Source: Methylobacterium sp. CB376 | GTDB taxonomy: Bacteria; Pseudomonadota; Alphaproteobacteria; Rhizobiales; Beijerinckiaceae | Length of the DNA: 64,000 nt | Assembly: GCF_029714205.1 (NCBI RefSeq) | Contig: NZ_CP121648.1 | Span: 6,921,501 to 6,985,500, forward strand | Direction: 5' to 3' | Translations under genes and position numbers: made by a program | Notes under the pieces: generated by a model | Told to the model about the DNA's origin: nothing | The model's input: only the letters and a program-made list of their open reading frames with translations | Database searches by the model: none | Shown: positions 55,662 through 64,000 of the stretch, one piece after another | Layout: each line of letters begins with the position of its first letter | Numbering within the stretch: position 1 is the first letter of the stretch

Positions 55662-56402
55662 ATGAGCGCGAAGCGGAACGGGGGCGTCCGGGACGCCCGC
55701 TCCTTGCCGTCTCAATCCCGGCCGTCTCAATCCCGGCCATCTCAATCCCGGCCATCTCAATCTCGGCCGTCCCGGACTTCGCCGTCCAGGACTTCGCCGT
55801 CCAGGATCTGGCCGTCCCGGGTCGTCGGCGCCCTCGCCCTCGTCGCGGTGGCGGGCGGCCTCTCGGGCTGCGGTGCCGTCAACCGGGTGCCGGTCCTGGA
55901 GGAGCAGGCGAAATCCGCCTGGAGCGAGGTCCAGAACCAGTATCAGCGCCGCACCGACCTGATCCCGAACCTCGTCGAGACCGTGAAGGGCTACGCGCAG
56001 CAGGAGAAGGACGTCCTGATCGGCGTCACCGAGGCCCGCGCCAAGGCCACGAGCGTCAAGGTCGATGCCGGCACGGTCAGCGACCCGCAGAAGTTCAAGG
56101 AGTTCCAGGACGCGCAGAACCAGCTCTCGGGGGCGCTGGGGCGGCTCCTGGTCACGGTCGAGCGCTACCCCGACCTCAAGTCGAACCAGAACTTCCTCGC
56201 CCTGCAATCGCAGCTCGAAGGCACCGAGAACCGGATCGCGGTGGCGCGGCGCGACTACATCGCGGCGGTGCGGGCCTACAACACCGAGGTGCGCACGATC
56301 CCGGGGCGCTGGATCGCCGGGATCCTCTATCCCGATGCGAAGCCGATGGAGACCTTCACGGCGACGCCCGACGCCGCGCGCCCGCCGAACGTAAAGTTCT
56401 AG
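55662..56402 (+). CDS. lemA: LemA family protein with a repeat-built N-terminal extension
   Basis: LemA proteins are membrane-anchored coiled-coil proteins with an extracytoplasmic C-domain; their role is unclear. The 246-residue product has the core AWSEVQNQYQRRTDLIPNLV then ETVKGYAQQEKDVL, and RDYIAAVRAYNTEVRTIPG. Ahead of the hydrophobic anchor (VVGALALVAVAGGLSGC, Cys70 lipobox-like) lie about 53 residues of SRPSQ repeats, far longer than a normal signal N-region. The stop codon lies within the terminal repeat of a 239-bp element. Two TPM-domain genes follow. Confidence 0.92.
   Translation: MSAKRNGGVRDARSLPSQSRPSQSRPSQSRPSQSRPSRTSPSRTSPSRIWPSRVVGALALVAVAGGLSGCGAVNRVPVLEEQAKSAWSEVQNQYQRRTDLIPNLVETVKGYAQQEKDVLIGVTEARAKATSVKVDAGTVSDPQKFKEFQDAQNQLSGALGRLLVTVERYPDLKSNQNFLALQSQLEGTENRIAVARRDYIAAVRAYNTEVRTIPGRWIAGILYPDAKPMETFTATPDAARPPNVKF
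55707..55820 (+). repeat. 15-bp in-frame minisatellite in lemA
   Basis: Tandem 15-bp units (core CGTCTCAATCCCGG, then diverged CGTCCCGGACTTCG-type) encode SRPSQ and SPSRT pentapeptides before the membrane segment. Confidence 0.93.
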
Positions 56403-56636
56403 AGGCTGCCATGGCCCGCAGACCGGTGTTGTGCTGGCCAGGGTCGGGCGCCGGGCAGGAGCCGCGTGCAGCCGGGAGCGGGGCTCCCGGCCAGGCGCGG
56501 CGACGCACCCGGCGCCCGACCCCGGCCAGCCCGAAGGGTCGCGTCAGCGACGCCATCCGCGGCGTCCGGCCTCCTGGTGGGCCGGACGTCGCTGACGCGA
56601 CACAACACCGGTCTGCGGGCCATGGCAGCCTCTAGA
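56398..56636. mobile_element. MITE-like 239-bp element with 36-bp inverted ends
   Basis: Bases 56398-56433 are an exact inverted copy of 56601-56636. Inside are a 22-bp inverted pair with one mismatch (56434-56455 / 56508-56529) and a 15-bp perfect pair (56538-56552 / 56587-56601). The interior has no supportable gene. The element starts in the last codons of lemA and supplies its stop. Size, perfect terminal repeats and lack of a transposase fit a non-autonomous element; no clear target-site duplication was seen. Confidence 0.75.
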
Positions 56637-56735
56637 GCATTTTCCGACGAAGTGGATGCCGGTTCGTCGCAGAAAACGCGGCAAGATCAAAGACCTAGAG
56701 CAGCACCCGATTGCAACGTGATCGGGTGCTGCTCT
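56633..56735. repeat. Rhizobial-style intergenic palindromic repeat
   Basis: Directly after the 239-bp element, an AGAGCATTTTCCGACG stretch and an imperfect inverted copy are followed by a 17-bp perfect palindrome pair (CTAGAGCAGCACCCGAT / ATCGGGTGCTGCTCTAG) at about 56695-56737. The AGAGCATTTTC start is familiar from intergenic repeats in Rhizobiales. Confidence 0.7.
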
Positions 56736-56747
56736 AGGCACCGGGCC

Positions 56748-57545
56748 GTGCCCGCTGCCCTGCCGATCCGGCCCGATCCCCGCGGGCGGCTCCTCCGCGG
56801 GCTCGTCCTGTGCATCCTGCTCCTCGCCGCGCTGCGTCCGGCGGCCACCCGCGCGGCCGAGCTGTCCTTCCCGGCGCTCACCGGCCGGGTGGTCGATGCG
56901 GCCGGGCTGCTCGGCCCCGCGCGGCGCGACGCCCTCGATGCCAAGCTCAAGGCCCACGAGGACAAGACCTCCGACCAGGTCGTGGTGGCGACGGTGCCGA
57001 GCCTGCAGGGCACCAGCGTCGAGGATTACGCCAACCAGCTCTTCCGCAGCTGGAAGCTCGGTCAGGCCAAGACCAACAACGGCGTCCTCCTGCTGGTGGC
57101 CCCGCGGGAGCGCAAGGTGCGCATCGAGGTCGGCTACGGGCTCGAAGGCGCGCTCACCGACGCCCTCACCAAGGTGCTGATCGCGAGCGCGGTCACGCCG
57201 CGCTTCAAGAGCGGCGACTTCGCGGGCGGGATCGAGGCCGGCGTGGATGGCATCCTGTCGATCCTGGCGGGCGACGCGCAGGACTGGCAGCGCAGGCCGC
57301 AGGTGCGCTCCGACGAGGTCGACCCCGCCCAGGTCCTGCTCTTCCTCCTGCTGATCCTCGTGGTGATCGTCGTGCTGTGGCGGATGAACCGGGCCGGGCG
57401 CGGCGGACTCGTCGTCCTGCCCGGCCCCGGCTCCGGCGGCTGGAGCGGCGGCTGGAGCGGGGGCGGCTCGTCTGGGGGCTTCTCGGGCGGGTTCTCGGGC
57501 GGGGGCGGCTCCTCGGGCGGCGGGGGAGCGTCCGGTGACTGGTAG
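56748..57545 (+). CDS. TPM-domain protein (YgcG family)
   Basis: The 265-residue protein has a signal peptide (LLRGLVLCILLLAALRPAAT), the TPM domain (LTGRVVDAAGLLGPARRDAL; DQVVVATVPSLQGTSVEDYA; NNGVLLLVAPRERKVRIEVGY), one C-terminal membrane segment (VLLFLLLILVVIVVLW) and a glycine/serine-rich end (SGGWSGGWSGG). TPM proteins usually pair with LemA, as here. GTG 56748 is the best start; upstream in-frame codons are repeat sequence. Confidence 0.9.
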   Translation: MPAALPIRPDPRGRLLRGLVLCILLLAALRPAATRAAELSFPALTGRVVDAAGLLGPARRDALDAKLKAHEDKTSDQVVVATVPSLQGTSVEDYANQLFRSWKLGQAKTNNGVLLLVAPRERKVRIEVGYGLEGALTDALTKVLIASAVTPRFKSGDFAGGIEAGVDGILSILAGDAQDWQRRPQVRSDEVDPAQVLLFLLLILVVIVVLWRMNRAGRGGLVVLPGPGSGGWSGGWSGGGSSGGFSGGFSGGGGSSGGGGASGDW

Positions 57546-58167
57546 GCCCGCCGACCTCCTCGGCCCGGAGGCCTGCGCGCGGATCGCCGCGGCCGTGGCG
57601 CGGGCGGAGGCCGGCACCTCGGCCGAGATCGTCGTGATGGTGAGCGCGCGCGCCGGGCGCTACCGCTCCCTCGTGCTCACCGCGGCCCTCCTCGCCGGGC
57701 TCCTCCTGCCCTGGGCGCTCCTGCTGCTCACGCCCTGGAGCGCGGGCCGGATCCTCCTGACCCAGGCCGGCGCCGTGGCGCTGATCCTGGCGCTCAGCCT
57801 GTCGGAGCGGCTGCACCTCGCCCTGGTGCCCCGGTCGCTGCGGCGGGCGCGGGTGCGCGAGGCGGCGCTCTTCGCCTTCCGGTCGCGGGGCCTCACCCGC
57901 ACGCGCGGCCGCACCGGCCTGCTCCTCTTCCTGTCGCTGGCCGAGCGGCACGCCGAGATCGTGGCGGATGAGGGCCTGCTGGCGCGGATCGGGCCGCAGG
58001 CCTGGACCGATCTCCTCGCCGACCTCGCCGCCTCCCTGCGCCGCGGCGAGGCGGAGGCCGGCCTCGTCGCGATTCTGGCGCGCCTCGGCGAGCGCCTCGC
58101 CGCCGCGGCGCCGGCCGGGCCGGGCGATCCGGACGAGTTGCCGAACCGGGTCATCCTCGACGGGTGA
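57535..58167 (+). CDS. Second TPM-domain membrane protein
   Basis: The 210-residue product overlaps the upstream stop by 11 bases (GTG 57535). It has a short TPM start (AEAGTSAEIVVMVSARAGRY), two membrane segments (LLAGLLLPWALLLLTPWSAG; LLTQAGAVALILALSL) and a second part with FLSLAERHAEIVADEGLLA, typical of the DUF2207/TPM proteins paired with YgcG. It completes a lemA-TPM-TPM operon. Confidence 0.88.
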   Translation: MTGRPADLLGPEACARIAAAVARAEAGTSAEIVVMVSARAGRYRSLVLTAALLAGLLLPWALLLLTPWSAGRILLTQAGAVALILALSLSERLHLALVPRSLRRARVREAALFAFRSRGLTRTRGRTGLLLFLSLAERHAEIVADEGLLARIGPQAWTDLLADLAASLRRGEAEAGLVAILARLGERLAAAAPAGPGDPDELPNRVILDG

Positions 58168-58437
58168 GGGGCCGAGAGGGCGTCCCCCTCCCGCCCGGGA
58201 GAGAGACGCCAAGTCGCGACACGTCTCGGGAGGAGAGTGCGGATCCCACCGTGATCGAGGACAGCGGCGCGGGATCGACGCGTGTCAACTCTCGAATACG
58301 CGCCCGATCGCGTCAGCGGCAAGATATCGCCGCCCCCCACCTTGGTCCGAGGCGCGGGCGCGGGAAGGCTTCCCTCCGCGCGGCGCGGGAGCGAGAATGG
58401 GACGAACGGCGCTTCGGGGCCGGCTCGGAGGCCCGCC

Positions 58438-58812
58438 ATGGCATTGCGCACGCTCCGCCTCCTCTGGGCGGCGACGCTGCTCCTTTGCGCGGGGGCGGGA
58501 TCGGCCCAGACCGTGGTCGACGGGAGCGGCGAGGCGCTCCCGCCCGCCGAACTCGCCATGGTCCTGCGCAACCTCAACGGCGAATCGCACGACCCCGCCG
58601 CGGTGCAGCTGCGCCGCCTGCGGCGGCGTGAGGGACCGCCCGTGATCCTGTGCGGCGAGATCCGCACCCGCGACGGCCTCGGCCTGCCGACGGAATTCCG
58701 GACCTTCGCGGCCGTGCCCGAGCAGGACATGGTCTTCTCGCCCTTCGGCGCCTCCGGACAGCCGTTCCCCGCCTTCGACGGGATCATCCGGGCCCATTGC
58801 GGCGGGTCCTGA
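58438..58812 (+). CDS. Small secreted protein
   Basis: The 124-residue protein has a signal peptide (LRLLWAATLLLCAGAGSAQ) and a short mature domain with VILCGEIRTRDGLGLPTEFR and a final HCGGS; two cysteines could form a disulphide. GGAGG lies before the ATG. No family is recognised. Confidence 0.7.
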   Translation: MALRTLRLLWAATLLLCAGAGSAQTVVDGSGEALPPAELAMVLRNLNGESHDPAAVQLRRLRRREGPPVILCGEIRTRDGLGLPTEFRTFAAVPEQDMVFSPFGASGQPFPAFDGIIRAHCGGS

Positions 58813-59279
58813 CGCTCCCGCGGCGGGTCCTGAGGATCCCGCAAAAGGGTCCCGACGGGCGGGGTCCGGAGGCTGAATCCGTGCGGTCTCGCGATCCGCA
58901 CGTCGCGACAGCGCCGGATCGGACCGGCACCCCGGACACCGACGGAGCGTCGATGTGCCGGGCGAAGGGGAGCCCGCCCTGGCCGGGGCCGGGGCGGGCT
59001 CAAGTCGCGTGTCGGATGAAGACGTCCCGGCATAGCGGGCGGGCGCGGCGCCGTCGTCCCCCGAACGGGGGAGAGCGACCGCGAAAGCGGCCCGGCGGCC
59101 GGGCCCGCGCCACGGGCGGCGGCGTCCGCCCGGCCGTCGATGCCTCGCTCCCGGAGATCGGCTCCGGACGAGCGGTTGTCCGTCCGGCCACGCTGGCGCA
59201 CGATCGTGCGGTGTCGAATCGCGTCCCGAAAGATCCGGCGCTTCCTCTGGGGAAGACGGCTGCCGAGGCAGGCGCGCCG
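58813..59279. other. Intergenic region, 467 bp
   Basis: It begins with a short direct repeat around the previous stop (GCGGCGGGTCCTGA twice, 58799-58832). The remainder is GC-rich; an open frame continues into the patatin-like gene, but codon content and lack of a ribosome site argue against translation. GTG 59211 is an alternative start for that gene. Confidence 0.6.
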
Positions 59280-60614
59280 ATGGCGGATCGGCCCGTGCCC
59301 GAGATTCCGGCCTTCGTCGCGTTCGCCGGGGGCGGCGCGAAGGGATTGGTCCACGTAGGGGCCCTGAAGGCCCTCGAAACCAGGGCCGTGGACATCCGCG
59401 GAGTCGCCGGGACCTCCGCCGGCGCCATCGTGGCGGCGCTGAAGGCCAGCGGCTTCTCGGCCGACGACATGGCCGACCCGATCACCGGACGCACCATCCT
59501 CGACGAACTGGCCCGCATCGATGCGGCCCTGTCCACGGCGCCGGCGCTGTTCGGGGAAGGCGGATGGGCGCGCGTGGCGCGCCTGCGCGCGTTGCTCCGC
59601 TGCGGCCTCGCGCGGGTCGCGGTCGCGGCGGCCCTCTCGGTCACCCTCCTCCTCCTCGGCTCGTTCCTGTGCGCCGCGATGGCGAACGTCGCCGCGGCGC
59701 TGATCCTCTGGGGGCTGTGGCTCGCAACCTGCGGCATCGTCTTCCGGCGCATCCGGGCCGGGCTCGCCGGGCTCTCGCGCCTGGAGCGCTTCAAGGGCGC
59801 CCTCGGCCGGGTCATCGCGGCGCGCGCGTTCCCGGCGGAACCGGACCGGATCGTGAGGCTGCGGGACTTCGACGGCGGGCATCTCCTGCCGCTCAAGATC
59901 GTCGGAGCGAATCTCTCGACGCGGCAACTCACGCTCTTCTCGGCGGAGACGACGCCCGACATCGCCGTCGCGGACGCGGTGGCGGCCTCGATCAGCATTC
60001 CGATCGTCTTCGCGCCGCAGCGGATCGGCGCGGACGTGTTCGTCGACGGCGGCATCGTCTCGAACCTGCCCGCCTGGCCCTTCGACGAGGAGCGCGCCCT
60101 CGATCCGGATGCCGTGACCCTGGCCTTCGAGATCGCCGAGGAGGTGCCGGAGAACGAGGAGCTCGGCGGCGCGGCGTGGCTGCCGGCCGCGATCCGGACC
60201 GCCCTGTTCGGGTCCGGGATCCTCAACCTGCGGGCGGTCGGCCGGTCGGAATTGATCACCCTGAGAACCGATCTCGACGTCCTTCAGTTCGACCTCGGCC
60301 GGCAGGCCGCCCTGAGGCAGGTGGCCGAGTCCACGATCGCGGCGGATGTCGAACTGGAGTTGCGCCTGTTCGCGCGGCCGAGCCTGTACCGACGCGCCTG
60401 CGAGACGATGGTGAGGGCGGTCGAGGACATCCTCGCCGGACTGGACGGCACCTCGCGCCGCGGGGCCGGCCCGCGCCGGGTGCGCGTGTCCCTGGCGATG
60501 CCGGATGACGGCCACGCGCGATCCCTTCGCCTGCGCTACGGCGCCGGCTACGACGCCGATCTCGACGAGCGTCTCCTGCTGCCGCTCGACGCCACCGTCG
60601 CGGGCCTGGCCTGA
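59280..60614 (+). CDS. Patatin-like phospholipase with a membrane-hairpin insert
   Basis: The 444-residue protein has the patatin oxyanion loop FAGGGAKGLVHVGALKAL, the nucleophile elbow GTSAGAIVAALKASG and the catalytic aspartate DVFVDGGIVSNLPAWP. Between elbow and aspartate (about residues 115-155) is an insert with two hydrophobic segments (VAVAAALSVTLLLLGSFLC; VAAALILWGLWLATCGIVF), so the lipase is probably membrane-tethered. It is followed by two small genes on the same strand. Function is unknown; patatins act in lipid turnover and also as anti-phage effectors. Confidence 0.9.
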   Translation: MADRPVPEIPAFVAFAGGGAKGLVHVGALKALETRAVDIRGVAGTSAGAIVAALKASGFSADDMADPITGRTILDELARIDAALSTAPALFGEGGWARVARLRALLRCGLARVAVAAALSVTLLLLGSFLCAAMANVAAALILWGLWLATCGIVFRRIRAGLAGLSRLERFKGALGRVIAARAFPAEPDRIVRLRDFDGGHLLPLKIVGANLSTRQLTLFSAETTPDIAVADAVAASISIPIVFAPQRIGADVFVDGGIVSNLPAWPFDEERALDPDAVTLAFEIAEEVPENEELGGAAWLPAAIRTALFGSGILNLRAVGRSELITLRTDLDVLQFDLGRQAALRQVAESTIAADVELELRLFARPSLYRRACETMVRAVEDILAGLDGTSRRGAGPRRVRVSLAMPDDGHARSLRLRYGAGYDADLDERLLLPLDATVAGLA

Positions 60615-60641
60615 ACCAGCGGTCGGGCGCAGTTCCACACG

Positions 60642-60914
60642 GTGCCCTTTCCGCAATCCGTGGCGCTGCCGGGTCGGCCGAACCGCTATCGCAGGCAGCA
60701 GGTCTGGCGGGACATGGATTGGGCGCTCTGCATCCCCATATTCCGCCGCGGGCGGCCGGACCCTGCGCGCCCCGCCTTCATCGTCTCGATCGACTCCAAC
60801 GAGCGCCCCCCCGACGCGGTCCTGGACGACTTCCGGGACGCGGTCACGGGCCTCGCGATCGACTCGTTCGAGACCCTTCTGGTACAGTTGGAGCAGATCG
60901 GAGAGGGCGCATGA
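60642..60914 (+). CDS. Hypothetical protein, possibly a GAF-domain half
   Basis: The 90-residue product starts at GTG 60642, 27 bases after the patatin gene. The segment [13 protein letters not shown] then [15 protein letters not shown] and a final helix resembles the C-terminal half of a GAF sensor domain; this is a tentative reading. If so, the N-terminal half is missing. Its stop overlaps the next ATG (ATGA). Confidence 0.55.
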   Translation: MPFPQSVALPGRPNRYRRQQVWRDMDWALCIPIFRRGRPDPARPAFIVSIDSNERPPDAVLDDFRDAVTGLAIDSFETLLVQLEQIGEGA

Positions 60915-61117
60915 CCGACGATTCGCGAGGTCCCGACGCCGCCGGGCACCGGCGCAACGCGCTGGAGGGAAACGCCGCCGTCAGGGAAGCGCAGCGGCGC
61001 GCGCGCGCCGAGATGCAGCTCATCGCCGACGACGCGCGGCGATTCCGCCGGGACATCGACGACAAATTGCAGGGAATCACCGACGGCGCCCTGCGGCGGA
61101 GCGTGGGCGGGCGGTGA
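60911..61117 (+). CDS. Small charged helical protein
   Basis: The 68-residue product overlaps the preceding stop by four bases. It is mostly charged helix ([20 protein letters not shown] then [13 protein letters not shown]), which suits a coiled coil. No family recognised. Coupling to the upstream gene is the main support. Confidence 0.6.
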   Translation: MTDDSRGPDAAGHRRNALEGNAAVREAQRRARAEMQLIADDARRFRRDIDDKLQGITDGALRRSVGGR

Positions 61118-61216
61118 GGGGCCGCGCCGGGGCCGGCGCGGCGGCGGACGCCGCGCCTTGACGGCGGACCGGGTTCTTGCGTGTAACAGGGGCTCTCCTG
61201 CCCCGACCGGACGACC

Positions 61217-62299
61217 TTGCAGCCCGATTCCTCCGCCCCCGCGCCCGGCCAGCTCCGCTTCGAGTTCGTCACCAAGCGCTTCGGACCGATCCCGGCGGTC
61301 GAGGAGGTCAGCCTCGACCTCGCGGCGGGCGAGTTCTTCTGCCTGCTCGGCCCGTCGGGCTGCGGCAAGTCCACGCTGCTGCGCATGCTCGCGGGCTTCG
61401 AGGCGCCGACGCGGGGGCGCATCCTGCTCGACGGGCAGGACCTCACCGGCGTGCCGCCGCATCGCCGGCCGGTCAACATGATGTTCCAGTCCTACGCGCT
61501 GTTCCCGCATCTCAGCGTCGCCGACAACGTCGCCTACGGCCTGCGCCGGGAGGGGCTCGGCCGGCGCGAGATCGCCGGGCGGGTCGCCGAGATGCTGCGG
61601 CTGGTCCAGCTCGACGGGTTCGAGGCGCGCCGGCCCGACCGCCTCTCGGGCGGCCAGCGCCAGCGGGTCGCCCTCGCCCGGGCCCTCGCCAAGCGCCCGC
61701 GCGTGCTCCTCCTCGACGAGCCCCTCGGGGCCCTCGACCGCACCCTGCGCGAGCAGACCCAGGGCGAGTTGCGGGCGATCCAGCGCCGGCTGCGCACGAC
61801 CTTCGTGGTCGTCACCCACGACCCGCCGGAGGCGATGGTGCTCGCCGACCGGATCGGCGTGATGGATCGCGGCCGCCTCGTCCAGGTCGGGCCGGCCGCG
61901 GACCTCTACGAGCGCCCCGCCACCCGCTACGTCGCCGGGCTCCTCGGCGACGTGAACCTGATCGAGGGCCGGCTCGGCCCCGGCGGGCCGGGCCCGCGCC
62001 GGCTCGACACGCCGCTCGGCCCGCTCGCCGGCACCGACCATCACGGGGCCGGGCCGGAGGGGGCCGCGGCCGCGCTGGCGCTGCGCCCCGAGCGCGTCGT
62101 CCTGCGCCCGGACGGGGAGGGGATCCCCGCCACCCTCACGGACGCGACCTACCTGGGCGAGAAGATCGTCTACCGGGTGCGGCTCGGCGACGGGCGGGAA
62201 TGGCGGGCCGCGCTGCCGGCGGGGGCACCGGGCTTGGCCCCGGGCCTCGCGGTGCGGCTCGGCTTCGCGCCCGAGGCCGCCGCCCTGGTGCCCGCGTGA
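61217..62299 (+). CDS. potA: Spermidine/putrescine-type ABC transporter ATPase
   Basis: The 360-residue protein has Walker [15 protein letters not shown], the Q-loop [13 protein letters not shown], the signature [16 protein letters not shown], Walker [13 protein letters not shown] and a C-terminal TOBE-type domain ([12 protein letters not shown]). With the next two genes it forms a Pot-like importer; a polyamine substrate is likely but other small cations are possible. The only available start is TTG 61217, with a poor ribosome site. The binding protein is not in the window. Confidence 0.93.
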   Translation: MQPDSSAPAPGQLRFEFVTKRFGPIPAVEEVSLDLAAGEFFCLLGPSGCGKSTLLRMLAGFEAPTRGRILLDGQDLTGVPPHRRPVNMMFQSYALFPHLSVADNVAYGLRREGLGRREIAGRVAEMLRLVQLDGFEARRPDRLSGGQRQRVALARALAKRPRVLLLDEPLGALDRTLREQTQGELRAIQRRLRTTFVVVTHDPPEAMVLADRIGVMDRGRLVQVGPAADLYERPATRYVAGLLGDVNLIEGRLGPGGPGPRRLDTPLGPLAGTDHHGAGPEGAAAALALRPERVVLRPDGEGIPATLTDATYLGEKIVYRVRLGDGREWRAALPAGAPGLAPGLAVRLGFAPEAAALVPA

Positions 62300-63252
62300 G
62301 CCGGCCCCCGCGCCGCCCCGATGCCCGCCGCGATGCCCGTCCGGGGCGGCGCCTGCGCGACGCCCTCGCCCGGGCGGCCGTGCCGGCCCTGCCCTTCGCC
62401 TGGCTTCTCGCGTTCTTCGGGCTGCCCTTCCTGATCGTCCTCAAGATCAGCCTCTCGGACCCCGCCACCGCGCTGCCGCCCTACACCCCGGTGCTCGACT
62501 GGGACGCCGGGGTGGCCGGCTGGTCCGACTTCCTCGCCGCCCTCGACTTCGAGAATTACCGCACCCTCGCGGCCGACCCGCTCTACCTCGACGCGGCGCT
62601 GACCTCCCTGTGGATCGCGCTCGCCGCGACGCTCCTCCTCGCCCTCGTCGGCTACCCGATCGCCTACGGCATGGCGCGGGCGCCCCGGCGCCTGCAGCCG
62701 CTCCTCGTCGCCCTGATGGTGATCCCGTTCTGGACGAGCTTCCTGATCCGGGTCTACGCCTGGATCGCGATCCTGAAGGCGGACGGCTTCCTCAACCAGG
62801 CCCTGCTGGCGCTGGGCCTCGTCGCCCAGCCGCTGACGATCCTGAACACGCCGGCCGCGATCCTGATCGGCATCGTCTACGCCTACCTGCCCTTCATGGT
62901 GCTGCCGCTCTACGCGGTGCTGGAGCGCCTCGACCGCGGCCTGATCGAGGCGGCCCGCGACCTCGGGGCGAGCCGGGAAGCGGCCTTCCTGACCGTGACC
63001 CTGCCGCTCTCGGCCCCGGGCCTCGCGGCCGGGGCGCTGCTCTGCTTCATCCCGATCATCGGCGAGTTCATCGTCCCGGACCTGCTCGGCGGCGCCGACA
63101 CGCTGATGCTCGGGCGGGTCCTGTGGAGCGAGTTCTTCTCGAACCGCGACTGGCCCCTCGCCGCGGCGGTGGCCGTGGTGATGCTGCTGATCGTGGCCGG
63201 GCCGCTGGTGCTGTTCCGCGAGGCCGAGGCCCGCCAGATGGAGCGACCGTGA
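62296..63252 (+). CDS. potB: ABC transporter permease, PotB type
   Basis: The 318-residue protein has about six membrane segments and the EAA loop that contacts the ATPase (IEAARDLGASREAAFLTVTL). GTG 62296 overlaps the potA stop. The first 25 residues are an Arg-rich extension before the first helix. Confidence 0.93.
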   Translation: MSRPPRRPDARRDARPGRRLRDALARAAVPALPFAWLLAFFGLPFLIVLKISLSDPATALPPYTPVLDWDAGVAGWSDFLAALDFENYRTLAADPLYLDAALTSLWIALAATLLLALVGYPIAYGMARAPRRLQPLLVALMVIPFWTSFLIRVYAWIAILKADGFLNQALLALGLVAQPLTILNTPAAILIGIVYAYLPFMVLPLYAVLERLDRGLIEAARDLGASREAAFLTVTLPLSAPGLAAGALLCFIPIIGEFIVPDLLGGADTLMLGRVLWSEFFSNRDWPLAAAVAVVMLLIVAGPLVLFREAEARQMERP

Positions 63253-64000
63253 GCCGCCCGCACCCCCTCGCCGTGGCCGCGCTCGTGCTGGGCTTCGCCT
63301 TCCTGTACGGGCCGATCCTGCTGCTCGTCGCCGCCTCGTTCAACGCCTCCCAGCTCGTCACGGTCTGGGGCGGCTTCTCGACCCGCTGGTACGCGCGCCT
63401 CGCCGAGAACGGGCCCCTCGTCGCCGCCACCCTGACCACCCTGAAGGTCGCGCTCGCCTCGGCGAGCCTCGCCACCGTGCTCGGCACGCTGGCGGCCCTC
63501 GCCCTCGACCGGCGCGGCGGTTTCCCGGGCCGGGCGCTGTTCTCGGGCCTCCTCGTCGCCCCGATGGTGATGCCGGAGGTCATCATCGGCCTCTCCCTGC
63601 TGCTGCTCTTCGTGGCGCTCGGGATCGACCGCGGCCTCCTCACCATCGTGGCGGCGCACGCCACCTTCACGCTCTGCTTCGTCGCCGTGGTGGTGCAGGC
63701 GCGGCTGCGCGGGCTCGACCGGACGCTCCTCGAGGCCGCCGCCGATCTCGGCGCCTCCCCGGCCACGGTGTTCCGCACCGTGACCCTGCCGCTGATCCTG
63801 CCCGCCGTGGCGGCGGGCTTCCTCCTCGCCTTCACCCTCTCGATGGACGACCTCGTGATCGCGAGCTTCGTCTCGGGGCCGGGCGCCACCACCCTGCCGA
63901 TGCGGCTCTACAGCCAGGTCCGGCTCGGGGTGACGCCGGAGATCAACGCGATCTCGACCCTGCTGATCGCCACCGTGGCGCTCGGCGTCCTCGTCGCCTC
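63249..64000 (+). CDS. potC: ABC transporter permease, PotC type, 3' end missing
   Basis: GTG 63249 overlaps the potB stop (GTGA). The visible 250 codons include the first helix (LAVAALVLGFAFLYGPILLL), TTLKVALASASLATVLGTLA and the EAA loop LEAAADLGASPATVFRTVTL, followed by MDDLVIASFVSGPGATTLP, a strong PotC/YdcV signature. The gene runs off the window end. Confidence 0.93.
   Translation, partial: MSRPHPLAVAALVLGFAFLYGPILLLVAASFNASQLVTVWGGFSTRWYARLAENGPLVAATLTTLKVALASASLATVLGTLAALALDRRGGFPGRALFSGLLVAPMVMPEVIIGLSLLLLFVALGIDRGLLTIVAAHATFTLCFVAVVVQARLRGLDRTLLEAAADLGASPATVFRTVTLPLILPAVAAGFLLAFTLSMDDLVIASFVSGPGATTLPMRLYSQVRLGVTPEINAISTLLIATVALGVLVA

Noticed and set aside
56466..56747. N-terminal extension of the TPM protein
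   Set aside because: It would translate the MITE-like element and the palindromic repeat; the signal peptide begins after GTG 56748.
58650..59279. A 210-residue N-terminal extension of the patatin-like protein
   Set aside because: It overlaps the small secreted protein gene, has shadow-type composition and lacks a ribosome site; the patatin fold starts after ATG 59280.

Overview
The window is a chromosomal segment of a very GC-rich alphaproteobacterium. Gene content points to Hyphomicrobiales, most likely Methylobacterium or a close relative. The evidence is a large hopanoid (hpn) locus linked to dxs, a NepR-type anti-sigma factor, a candidate alpha-r8/MmgR-type small RNA, DUF6894 and DUF2934 small proteins, ATP12 next to an RluA-type synthase, and the rhizobial-style palindromic repeats between genes. 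The genus is an inference; no rRNA or tRNA gene is visible to test it.

Layout. 1-13 kb is mostly housekeeping: a patatin-like protein cut by the window edge, folE-hisI, an IscU/NifU-like scaffold with yidD, thrS, a PhnA-like protein, a NUDIX hydrolase, two poorly known genes (5.99 and 7.0 kb), a single-domain response regulator with a NepR-like protein, a secreted alpha/beta-hydrolase-like protein, a GST, an SDR and a MipA/OmpV outer-membrane protein. 13.6-14.8 kb holds an amidinotransferase.

15.1-37.4 kb is the hopanoid region. hpnL-hpnM-hpnI-hpnJ-hpnK run rightwards, hpnN runs back towards hpnK, and hpnH runs rightwards and overlaps the convergent hpnG. A leftward block dxs-hpnA-hpnC-hpnD-hpnE-shc supplies precursor: dxs starts the MEP isoprenoid pathway, HpnD/C/E make squalene, Shc cyclises it, HpnH and HpnG build the side chain, and HpnI/K/J decorate the head group. 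HpnN, HpnM and HpnL are candidates for movement or placement of the lipid. A decayed epimerase gene, a YdcF-like protein and a luciferase-like oxidoreductase sit between the two halves. hpnO, hpnP and a recognisable hpnB are not in the window.

37.7-61.1 kb is a mixed region: a secreted nuclease, ettA, a polysaccharide-export lipoprotein, HAD and tyrosine phosphatases, an orphan TRAP binding protein, a small RNA, a class II photolyase, rarA, an orphan ParA, rluA-HAD-ATP12, lemA with two TPM-domain proteins, and a patatin-like membrane protein with two small coupled genes. 61.2-64.0 kb is a spermidine/putrescine-type ABC transporter whose last gene runs off the window.

Two features recur. The first is short in-frame minisatellites in low-complexity tails of otherwise ordinary proteins. 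The second is a set of palindromic intergenic elements placed just after stop codons (13.5, 20.5, 48.4, 51.4 and 56.4 kb). No CRISPR array, insertion sequence with transposase, prophage or replication origin was seen.
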